In this document: in pieces, positions 55,279 through 64,000 of the stretch
How positions within the stretch are numbered: the stretch's first letter is position 1
How the letters are laid out: every line of letters starts with the position of its first letter
Assembly: GCA_003439945.1 (NCBI GenBank)
Contig: QVRM01002786.1
Span: 1 to 64,000 of the forward strand
Direction: 5' to 3'
DNA from: Dermanyssus gallinae
Taxonomy: Eukaryota; Arthropoda; Arachnida; Mesostigmata; Dermanyssidae
Length of the DNA stretch: 64,000 bases
Notes under the pieces: model-generated
Told to the model about the DNA's origin: nothing
The model's input: only the letters and a program-made list of their open reading frames with translations
Database searches by the model: none
Program-made: the position numbers and the translations under genes

Positions 55279-56404
55279 TAGGCTTGTGAGTCCCACACGA
55301 GTCACGCTAGCTGCTCATGACGTATGTGCATTCAGCATTTTCAAAATTTCCCAAAAAAACTTCGTAAATAAAGTCAATTTAGTTGTGTTATGAGTTAAAG
55401 AGGTCATATCTAGATTGAAATAGCGTTATACTCGTCAACAGAAGTAGATAACAAGCAAGTTAATGCTTTGTCCCAGTCAGCCGATGTAGTAGTTGAAAAA
55501 CTTGAACAGTCATTTTGATTAGCTGTGCAATAGAAGACCGATTCTATAACATTACGAAACAAAACACCTATGTCTTTATGATTTGAGACTAGCAATCGTG
55601 CAAAATACTATTATGATATAACGGATGAGTGATAATACTATAGGCCATAATCATTGCCATTAACAACAGTAACAATAAATGGAGACATGCTTCTCCAACA
55701 GTTATGTCTGGGTTCCCCGTATTGGCTCTTTGTTAAGTATCTTTGCAATCAATGGCTTGAGCTGCACTAGCATTTCTCTTTTTCCATGTTGCGATCTCTG
55801 GAAGATCAATGTATTCTGTTTACGCTTAAGGTATATACTGATTTGTCTTATGTTGAATAAATGCAACCGACGCAGACTGGAACATCAAAAAAAGTCGCTC
55901 GTGTTTAAATCATTAGCATACGTGGTATAACACGCCCTAGATAATATATTGCGCGACTACCGTCTGTACTGAACGATAAAATTGACAAGCCTACGGATGC
56001 GTACTGGAATCTCAGGCCAAAATCTTCTATGGCTTTTGTGTAGTACATTTCGCATTTGGAGCTGCATTTACTCTAATGTATTTGTTAAATTAATCTGTAG
56101 AATCAGTGATGCTTTACTATATGCAAGACTGCATACTCCCATTGGGATTGAATAATAGTGAGTTTGAGTTGGTGTGCAAGTGTTAAAATAATGGTTTTGC
56201 TAAGCTAATATAATGATATTTTTTACAACTAAAGTGTCACGTGTGTCAAAGGACTCTGAACGCCAAGCTGCATATGTGTCGAAGCATTATGAGCTTCTAG
56301 TTCTGCAAGACTGACCAAAAATATTTTAACTAAATGCAATTAAATGATTGAAATGCAAATGTGTAAATGTGTGTGTACTATATTGATTTTTGTCGCCAAC
56401 TCGA
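55279..56404. other. Unassigned AT-rich DNA
   Basis: No gene, RNA or repeat recognised. Confidence 0.5.
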
Positions 56405-57125
56405 GTAGCAAAAATGCGAGTCCCCTGCCCATGGGCAACGAACTAATAATATTCGACGCAGCAATATTGCGTTGAATTTCAACCAATATTCTCTATAGCA
56501 AAAACTGCCATGCTCTCCTATCGCCGGTTACCACAGCAATTTTGCTTTCTAGCGCCGCTAGAAAATTATTGTGATTTTTACCATTGGGACCAATGTCTCG
56601 AAGGCGACCGTTTGAATGGCGAAGTTTTGCCCCACTTCACAATATGCAGCCAGCTTGCGGTTTTCTGAAAGCTAAAAAGAATACTTTCTGGGCTGACTCT
56701 CAGCCAAGATTTAACGCCCACGGGACTGCTTTTCGCATTGCTTCATAGACGGACCCCCATAAATATAAATGTGCAACGGTGGGGCTGCTCGAACCTCGAT
56801 ATATGTCTCCTCCGGTCGCGAGGCGCAGACGAATGCACCCACCACGCCACCACCGGGCTCGACGGCCTTTTGAAAGCTGGGGCGATTGATCTGACCTCCG
56901 AGCTGATGTAACGAGTATACGATGCGGGCAACGTCCTGTACTCCATGGAACTAGAGCCACTCCACGGGCATACCCGCCCGTGGAAGACACCGATATGTCA
57001 TATCTAGCACAGTTGTGTGCAAAGCAGACAGATTCCCCCAAACGCAGACCGGAGACGATACGAATTGTGGCGTTGTTCTGCATCATCGCCAGATGCGGTG
57101 AGGGCCATTTGCCGCTCATCGGATC
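56405..57125 (-). pseudogene. RLE-type LINE relic, copy E (split by a SINE)
   Basis: On the minus strand: PSPHLAMMQNNATIRIVSGL then RLGESVCFAHNC (about 57105-57000), the start of the Cys/His finger. GVALVPWSTGRCP (about 56965-56925) is the endonuclease block usually written RPDG..L.PW..GR..VWD; the RPD itself is damaged. After the SINE (56867-56674), FETLVPMVK-like text (about 56600) and VTGDRRAWQFLL then RILVEIQRNIAASN (about 56530-56440) give the C-terminal block. Multiple frameshifts. The subfamily differs from copies C and D and is closer to copy A in the VSGLRLGE segment. Confidence 0.78.
56674..56867 (-). mobile_element. tRNA-derived SINE (second family), copy 2, nested in RLE copy E
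   Basis: Same family as 49186-49375, in reverse orientation. Box A lies at about 56839-56854 and box B at about 56781-56795; box B carries a 2-3 base insertion (GGTTCGAGCAGCCCC). The shared 3' body is GTCTATGAAGCAATGCGAAA. It is flanked by near-identical duplications TTCTGAAAGCT (56663-56673) and TTTTGAAAGCT (56868-56878). Confidence 0.85.
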
Positions 57126-57628
57126 GATCGCGGCTTTCAGTCGCGCCTTTTCGTAATATAACTCGCCTGGCTCAAAACGTGTAAAATGAATATGTAAACA
57201 ATGTGTGTACTACCATGTCAGTATGGACACTAAGACACTCCCTTTACCTATTATGTGCAAGACAATTTAGGCATTGCAACAGCGCAGTCCGTTAACAAAC
57301 CAAACCAGTATTGTAAGTAAACTTAACTTAATGGCTAATCGAGGCTAAAAACATTGTTTTGGTGTCTACAATTAACCATCTTGATCATTCGATATATCCG
57401 AAACGTTACCTTCTTTTGTTTTTATGTTTTCCGGTTGGCCGACAGAGAAGTTATTTGCCATTTCCATCCCAGATGCAATATGGGGAACGTATCAGTGATA
57501 CTTTTGTAGGTTATTTACAGCCTGGCTAATATTAAAGTATTATATCTTACAAAAAAACATTAAATGGGAGCGACTTGTGCAAAAAAGTCTGATGTAAAGA
57601 ATGCAATGCTTGAATATTAGTATATACG

Positions 57629-57671
<43 letters not shown>

Positions 57672-58129
57672 TATCTACCAAGTGGCGGCGTTTTTTAGAA
57701 TATATGCTTAGCCTGTCACTTCCACTTTCCAGTTTTCTGTGCAGGGTTGATCGCAAATTCGATTCCAGAAATGGGGAGATATTCTTTATGTCCGAACATA
57801 TTAGGAGTGTATGTATAAGCAAACGCTAACGTCACAATGATTCGTTGCCATATAAAATTGTACAATTCTCCAATAGAGCGGAAAAGTTTTTACCTATAAC
57901 GTGTTTATTTTTTGAGGGACTAACTGGAATATGCGGTTACACTAACGGTTGCACGTGTGCAATTGTGCCCCCGTCCCTCAATCTCACAGGAAATTGCTTG
58001 TGCATCACATCAGACAGTCGGGGGGTAGGTCTACGACTCCCGGCAGGTGTGTTCCGCGGGAGCCTCGAGGAGCGTTTAAGGGGTTAGCCTCGTGCTACAT
58101 AGCTTTAAAGACTTCAGATAATGTGTTCC
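57126..58129. other. Unassigned DNA with (AT)n
   Basis: (AT)n at 57631-57675. No gene recognised in the rest. Confidence 0.45.
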
Positions 58130-58770
58130 GTCATTTTTTGTAGAGGTTTGCTCCGCCCATGGTGGACGCCTCAGACGCCACAGTGCGTTGAAGGGCGTTT
58201 TCCGGTTCATTGCCGCAGCGAATGCACTTGGTGCCGGAAACCTTCTCTATTCTAAACAGATAGGAGATTGGAAGTTGTCATGACCTGCCAGGATATAGGT
58301 CGGGTAGAATGGCTAGTTCACCCCGCGGTCGGTTTAGCCAGTCATTAATGTTTGCGACTTGGGCACGGAGACTGGTGTTTGGAGCACCCTCTTGTAAACC
58401 GTTCCACTCCTCCTGCCAGAGGTCGATTGTATGCTGGCGTGCTTTGCGCTGGAGTTGCCCTATAAACGGCGCTCGGCTGCTTTGGTCTTAGAAGATCGTT
58501 ACAGCTAGAACCAATACCGCCCCTTGCGCTAATCGTCCGGCACATTGCGATCCGTTTGAGGGCACCAAACCTACGCAGGCGTATCCTGTTAGCGGCGAAC
58601 TTCAGAGTGTCGGTGGGCCAGGAGTTCCGTACAAGGCAATCTACCCGAGTGTTTGGTCAGGCGATATCACAAGCAGCGGCGGCGTCGCTCTCTGCAGTAA
58701 ACCCGTGTATTTGCTGAACCCGTGCAGTTTGACTGCCTTGTTGTAAACGTTATTATCCGCCTGCGTAGCA
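58130..58770 (-). pseudogene. LINE ORF2 C-terminal relic (R1/jockey-like)
   Basis: On the minus strand: RQHTIDLWQEEWNGLQEG (about 58450-58395), then VANINDWLNRPRGEL (about 58350-58305), then the RIEKVSGTKCIRCGNEPENA block (about 58260-58195). The order W-rich helix, 'W.NR.HGE' and C-x2-C knuckle is that of the region after the RT in R1/jockey-type ORF2 proteins. It is also seen in the relic at 53.3-55.3 kb (ATWQKGW, ALTGHG). Frameshifts are present and no RT is visible nearby. Confidence 0.62.
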
Positions 58771-58984
58771 AAACGTTATTCGCATTTGCTGTCCGCATAT
58801 GTCAAATTGATGTCAACTCGACATCAGTTGCGCTGCAACATAAACGGCCTGTCCGTACCTGCGAAAAGCAGGGTGGCAAAGCAGAACAAACAAGACAATG
58901 ACAGAAACTGATTTTAATGCCACGTCAGATTACGCACGTCGCCGCAATTGAGCAGCGCCCAGCACCAGTTGCTGTGGAAGTTAC

Positions 58985-59160
58985 CGAGCGTGATGGCTTA
59001 GCGGCAAAGCCATTGCCTTGCATTCGGGAGGTCGTAGGTTTAAGAATTGGACCCGCCGTTCTTAACTGGGACTTAAAGTTTCAAGTGTGACAGGGTGAAT
59101 GCCGGAACGGACTATAATTGGTCTTGATCGGAGTCAATAAAGGGAGCACAGATACCTCAA
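58985..59160 (+). mobile_element. tRNA-derived SINE, diverged relative of the ATT-tailed family
   Basis: TGATGGCTTAGCGGCAAAGC then CATTGCCTTGCATTC (58992-59026) parallels the copies at 27.0 and 27.4 kb. Box A is TGGCTTAGCGG and the box-B-like element is AGGTTTAAGAATTGG (about 59037-59051). The 3' part differs and has no ATT tail. The end at about 59160 is a guess. Confidence 0.72.
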
Positions 59161-61759
59161 TATAAAGAGATGGTGCACTACCATCCAACCCCAGTAATAG
59201 AAAAAACTAAAATAAGCAAGCGGCCAAAGTTTTGTATCAGATGCAGTAGGACCGCCCTGATCCATTTTCGTTCGATCTTTATAGCCTGGGAGTCTACCGT
59301 GTCTGCGACTCACCTATGTTAAGGATATCCGCCGACGTTCGTTAGCGGTGAAATGACTTTCATTTTAGGTGGCTTCCGTTTAATGGCACCAAGAACGCGG
59401 CAAGTGCGATCTCCCTCGCTCTCGCTCTTCATTCGTTCTAATTGATCAGCCAGCCATCCAGCCAGCCGGATAGATAAACGTCTCGCTGTGCCTTCTTAGC
59501 CCCTTACTTAACTGTTGCTATTGCTGCAGTAGAGATAATTCGATTATGTATTATGTGGCGCTGTCCGCTGGCAAAGAAAAGACGGATAGCTGACTGGAGG
59601 CCCCTTACTTTTCAGCTTCGGCCTCCGCACGCTGGCGAAAGGCCCAGGCCAGACGGGTTAGCAAGGGACACAGAGACAAAGAGAGAAGCGGGGGGAAAGT
59701 GAGAGAGTCTCCCAAGAAAAACAGAGATAGGGTCTCTAGGGAGTCCGGTCCGAAAAGTGCCGTCCCGTGTCTCGTAGACGTTTCAGGATGATCGGCGTCA
59801 ATGCCCGCGCCGGTGTCGCTGTCAGATGACTGCTTGGATTTAAGTAGTTCGTCAGTGGCCTTGCTGTCGACTCTAAAGTCCTACAGTCTGAGCAATAGAC
59901 GCATAGCCTAACACAACGAGAGGGACAAATCAGAAAAAGAAAAGACGGGCTAAACGAGAAGGGAAACGCCGAGGTAGAAGCCCATGAGGGGGAAAAACGT
60001 GAAGCCGGCGGAACGCGCCCAGGAACAGATCCAGAAACAGGGGCGAACGAAACGCGGATAGCAACAGAAACAGCACCAGCAGCAACATCATCAACACCAA
60101 CAGTAACATAGGTGCCAGATAGGCGAAACGAGTAGTCGTAGCAGTAGTAGTAGAAGCAGCAGCAGCAGGAGCACGAAGTGAGGGCCAAACGCAAGGACAA
60201 CAATCGAAAGAGGGGTGTGTAAGAAGGTAGTGAGGAAGAGAGGAAGAGAGAAGAGCGAGAGAGATACACAGAGAGAGAGAGAGAAAAGAAGGGAAAACGA
60301 AGAGTGGCCTCGTAGCCAGTCTGGGTAGTGAAGCACGTTCGAACGGCTAGGGTGCAAAGCTGGGCAGAGGCTGGAGGTTGACGGCGTGAGCCGAAGGAAA
60401 GGAACAACCGGGAGGAAAAGACAGCAGAAGCAAAAGGGGAAACGTTTCGTTCCATTCGTCCATTCATGCGTGAGCAAGCAAGCAATAGCCCCTAAGCAGC
60501 CCCGTTGGCTCCTTTTCAGGAGTTTTAGGCTCCAATTTATCTTCATTTTGCTATTGCCAGCTACGCCGGCAAAAGCCGGTTGGCGACAGTAGCAGTGCTG
60601 TTGGGCCTTCTGCTAACGCGGACGCTGCTGTTGGAGCTCATTCTGTTCGCCAGCTGCTTGCGGGTGAGTCAGTCAGTCAGTCAGTGAGTCGGCGAGTCTA
60701 TTACGGCTAACGATAAATTCTTTGCCCTTGCTTGCTCTGCTGCCCACCTCCTGGCCAGGCAGATCTTTGTGCCATCATCCAGTTTGCTCGTCCCGCGTCC
60801 TGGCTCTCAACGTCGATCTCGACGCCGGCGACGCAGACGACGTCGAGCCCGACACTGAGCAGTGGTTGCCTCCGTTTATAAACGGTACGGAAACAGTAGA
60901 AAAAGCAACTTTTTTTAATTATAACTATCGTGGTTAGTGTTGTTATTGTGATTGATTATTGGCAGTGTGCTATCCCGTTTTTGTTGGCTCCCGTTAATCT
61001 GAGTATTTTACGAGATTTAACTTTGTATATTTTTGTAGTGATACTTGCATTCGTGAGTGTGCGCATAATGAGCGTTCGACTGGCGGATAGTGTTCGATTA
61101 GAGATACTGTACTTGTGTCTCTGAGAAATCGAATTCCTCTCTGACACAAACCGTCAGGTTGTCGTAATGTAGTGGCTGCGCCTTTCGCTGGCGATCAAGA
61201 TAATCTGGTTAAATTCGTAAAGAAAGAATTATGGTTTTGTTTTAGTGGATAGATGGATAAATGGGCGCCAATCCTCACCTGTCTGAAACGTGTTCGAGCG
61301 AGACCTGTTCCATCATTGCTCAATCAACCCCTCGGCCAAAAAAGGGCTCATGTCTAATCCGCCTCCGGATCACTGATTGTGGCGCCGACCGGATACCCGT
61401 CGGGAATCATCCGAGAAGGCAGTGCCTATCATACGATTCGTCAATGAGGACCTGGAGAGTGTGGTACAGTCGGAGTCTGCGAAAAGATGGACCCAGCTCA
61501 TGATTTCCGCTTCCGGCTTCAAGACTCCTCGCCTGAATACTCGCGGGGGGTGACAAGATCAGCCATATCAAGGAGAACCTCGCGACACTTGACGCAACTA
61601 TGCGGTTGCTGCCTGTACCCACCCGTAACCATAGCCGCGACTGTGCAGCAACCACCGTCAAGCGCAACCTGAGGGTCTTAACCGGTGCTGTGAGGATCTT
61701 GTCTCCGGACACTAAGGTAGTCCACACTAATCTAGTCTAGAGAAAACTAGCCCGGCTAA
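59161..61759. other. Unassigned DNA with a purine-rich block
   Basis: 59.64-60.48 kb is strongly purine-rich on the plus strand (GAGAGA, AGCAGC and AGTAGT runs). This makes a long minus-strand frame (249 residues, 59736-60485) rich in S, F and L; I regard it as compositional. GC-rich sequence and short frames follow to 61.0 kb. 61.26-61.74 kb might be an upstream part of RLE copy F, but the match is too weak to claim. Confidence 0.4.
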
Positions 61760-62720
61760 TATCTGCAACATCGTCATTGCAGAGAAGGTGCCTAAGGACA
61801 TCTAGCACGCACTATTCGGAGCATGGCTGATCCGCCAGAAAAGAAAGACCCGTGGCTTGAGACCCATCGCGATAGCATCTTTGTTCAGACGGTTGGCAGT
61901 GAAAATTGCCCTAAGGTGCGACATACAGCACCGACTCGGACATAGCTAGGACCTCGCCATTGGAATACGACACGAAGTCAGATGCCGAGGCTGCCGTCCA
62001 CGCTACGCGCAGCTTTTTTCAGGTGACGCCCAGGTGCACGAATATCACAGTTGACTTCAAAAACGTATTTAACTCCCACCTTCGAAGCCCGATGCTTCAT
62101 CATGTTCGCAAGCACGAGTCTGAGTTTTGCAACGACGCTCACTGCTCGCAAGCGAAACATATTCCTCGATACGTTCGCCCGCTCCCAGCTCCAGTTGCCG
62201 AACTTTGTCTCGGGGTTAAAAGACGCTCTAGCCTTGCTCAACCTGGATCTCTCGTCGACGTTCGCCTGCCAGAAATTGCCCGAGCCCTCCTCAGACAGGA
62301 CTCTCGAGTAGCTTCAAGACACCAAGACAAAGCCGTTCAGGAGTGGCAGCTCACTTTTAGGGGCTCTGGCTCAGAAGAAGGATATAGGAGAGAGCAGTCG
62401 GCGTGAGACAAGACTTTACTAGCGCAAGCCAAAAGCCGCCCCGGAGGTGTCCGGCCCGCAAGCCTAGCGGACTCGGTTCGTTTCGCCCGCACACCGGAGA
62501 GCGGTTTTCAGCTAAACGTCTGATCCGATGACAATCTTGGCATCGTACTGCCAAACCAGGAGTTCAAGGCCGTTGGCAGCCTCCGCCATGGATTTGATGT
62601 TTTTGCCGCTCACTCATGTCTGTGTGGCACAAACATGGCTGATGCAAAGGGTCACCATGAGCGTAGCTGCAAGAAGGCGACCCCCCACGAAGCAGGAGCG
62701 CTAGAACGCCGTAAACGATG
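61760..62720 (+). pseudogene. RLE-type LINE relic, copy F (RT and finger)
   Basis: Frame-switching gives GLRPIAIASLFRRLAVKIAL (about 61855-61915), DAEAAVHATRSFF (about 61980-62020), NITVDFKNVFNS with the motif A aspartate (about 62041-62076), then a diverged segment where the YLDD box is expected but not readable. Near 62555-62670, GSLRHGFDVFAAHSCLCGTN and HERSCKK resemble the Cys/His finger block of copies A and C. It is the most diverged copy and no endonuclease can be read. Confidence 0.68.
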
Positions 62721-63419
62721 TGCATGTTAGACCTCTAGATTGCTTTGTTGTGCGCGTCGAGCCGACTCATGTGTGTGAAGATGAAAACATTAGACCACCG
62801 TGTTCCTGCAGAGTTCCTGAGGCAGCGCAACGCTTTACAGGTTTAGCGCGACAACTATTTTTGACACGCTCCCGAGTGGGAGAAACCGGGAAGAACTGAT
62901 CTACTCGTATATAATATAAGGTACGTGAGGAGCTCAATCTGTACAGTAACCGGCTAAGTCTAATTTGGTCACAAAAAATAAGACTTATTATTATTAGAGG
63001 CATAAATTCAATATAGTTTAATGAATAATGCATCATTAACATCTGCATAATGCATGCTGTACCGTTGTAATATTTATATATCCCCGAAAGTCACCGTGGT
63101 TCATCCTACATTAAGCAAAGACTTAGTAGTTAGGGACTCGACCCACCGTGGGGACTCTTGCTCTCTAGGAATGGACAGCGTAGTAAAAACGTTCTATCAT
63201 TTCTCCGTCCTGGATATGAACTGCGCAAATATCCAGGGTGGCTGTTTGTAGAGGAACACGACAGGGTAGCAGAATCATTATCTTCGTTGCTGAATTTGTT
63301 GAGATCACTGACTTTGCCCAGTATTGCTCAGCTGCTCAAGATGAGGCCTTCGCCGGGCGTGTGGTCGTTACAGACATTATGCAAACACTCAGAACATTTT
63401 TGGACCTGCTAAATGGCGA
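62721..63419. other. Unassigned DNA
   Basis: No feature recognised. A short TTATTATTAT run lies near 62984. Confidence 0.45.
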
Positions 63420-63690
63420 ACTGAGAAATGTAGTTGTAACTTATATCATTAAAGGTGCATCAACTTTTTTCTTTACGGGAAAGGGTCTGGCCAGGCGTCA
63501 CCAGCAAGGCGAATATCGGGCAATTAGTCTTACCCTGTACGCTTGCCAAAATTATGCATTCTACTGAGATTTTTTTTATACATAAAAGCATACTACTTAA
63601 ATAAGCTGAACATGATAACGCATGCTTCGCCACGGCTGTAATATCAGTAAGGCGTTCGACTGCGTCGATCTTGACCATACTTAAAATGCT
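63420..63690 (+). pseudogene. LINE RT fragment (finger block and motif A)
   Basis: GEYRAISLTLYACQNYAF (about 63509-63562) parallels the 'YRPISLT.C..K....' block of LINE RTs. About 90 bp later, SKAFDCVDLDHT (about 63647-63680) is a classical motif A, with the first catalytic Asp of the preceding residue group lost. The spacing is shorter than in an intact RT, so DNA has been deleted between the blocks. CR1/jockey broad group. Confidence 0.6.
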
Positions 63691-63729
63691 GGATGAAAAT
63701 GTATATATGGGAAAATAAAGTTCAACAAG

Positions 63730-63860
63730 TCCGACGAAAGGTCGGAGACCTGGATGTTTTCAGGGCCTCTCACCTCTGGTCTGGTCTTGCGTGTGACAAT
63801 CGCCACGTCTATACCAGATACATAGTTTATGGCTATCATCACCTGGTTTGTTCGAATACG
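63730..63860. repeat. Interspersed repeat shared with 48.18-48.35 kb (copy 2)
   Basis: CCAGATACATAGTTTATGGC then TATCATCACCTGGTTTGTTCG matches the first copy, and weaker similarity extends upstream. The copy may continue to the end of the window. The family is not recognised. Confidence 0.6.
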
Positions 63861-64000
63861 AGCTTCCACGAAGAGTACACCGAGTGCGTCTGTCGACTGT
63901 GCTCTCAGGCGTGTACGAATTTTCATGCATCTGCCTGCCTGGCCCTTGCGAAGAGATCACTGCACTGCCTCTCTCGAATTACATGCCGCGAGCAGCTGAG

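Noticed and set aside
59736..60485. A 249-residue minus-strand frame rich in S, F and L
   Set aside because: It covers a purine-rich low-complexity block, has no domain, and a second overlapping frame is equally open. It is compositional.

Overview
The window reads as repeat-dense, non-coding DNA from an animal nuclear genome, most likely an arthropod. A mite or tick is my guess, from the mix of mariner elements, non-LTR retrotransposons, tRNA-derived SINEs and very long (AT)n tracts. There is no bacterial-style gene packing, and I cannot recognise one host protein-coding gene or a classical tRNA gene. The recognisable genes all belong to mobile elements.

Layout. (1) 1-11.8 kb: a mariner copy with a frameshifted transposase (1194-2513), many (AT)n tracts and a scrap of a second Tc1/mariner-type transposase (about 5.4-5.6 kb, minus). 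(2) 11.8-13.6 kb: a strong stem-loop, then the first of eight copies (A-H) of one retrotransposon family. This family has an N-terminal C2H2 finger, a reverse transcriptase (RT) with a YLDD box, a Cys/His finger and a restriction-like endonuclease (RLE), which is the R2-type layout. (3) 16.5-18.3 kb: G-tracts and a GTT/GCT minisatellite. (4) 19.4-21.2 kb: fragments of an endonuclease/RT LINE. (5) 23.4-27.5 kb: RLE copies B, C and G with two SINEs, all bordered by (AAT)n or (ATT)n tracts. (6) 32.3-33.8 kb: a foldback element whose left arm is split by a 671-bp GC-rich insert. The insert carries 28S rRNA sequence at its left end and a 28S-like sequence at its right end, and lies between target-site duplications. 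(7) 33.8-38.3 kb: an APE-type LINE (minus) with an intact 523-residue ORF1, a broken ORF2 and a tandem-repeat block upstream of ORF1. (8) 41.5-42.8 kb: a second mariner with an uninterrupted 353-residue transposase. (9) 46.6-48.4 kb: trinucleotide repeats and a 171-bp tandem duplication. (10) 48.1-49.8 kb: RLE copies H and D (minus), D carrying a nested SINE. (11) 53.2-55.3 kb: an R1/jockey-like LINE relic. (12) 56.4-57.1 kb: RLE copy E (minus), also split by a SINE. (13) 58.1-63.9 kb: a LINE C-terminal relic, a SINE, RLE copy F, an RT fragment and a repeat shared with 48.2 kb.

How the pieces relate. The LINEs would supply RT, and the SINEs presumably borrowed it. RLE copies C, D and G have AAT-type microsatellite on both sides, which suggests preferential insertion into such tracts. 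Both mariner copies sit in (TA)n DNA, matching the TA target of that family. Most copies are decayed; the mariner at 41701-42762 is the only autonomous-looking gene.

All family names come from motif recognition by eye. No database search was possible.
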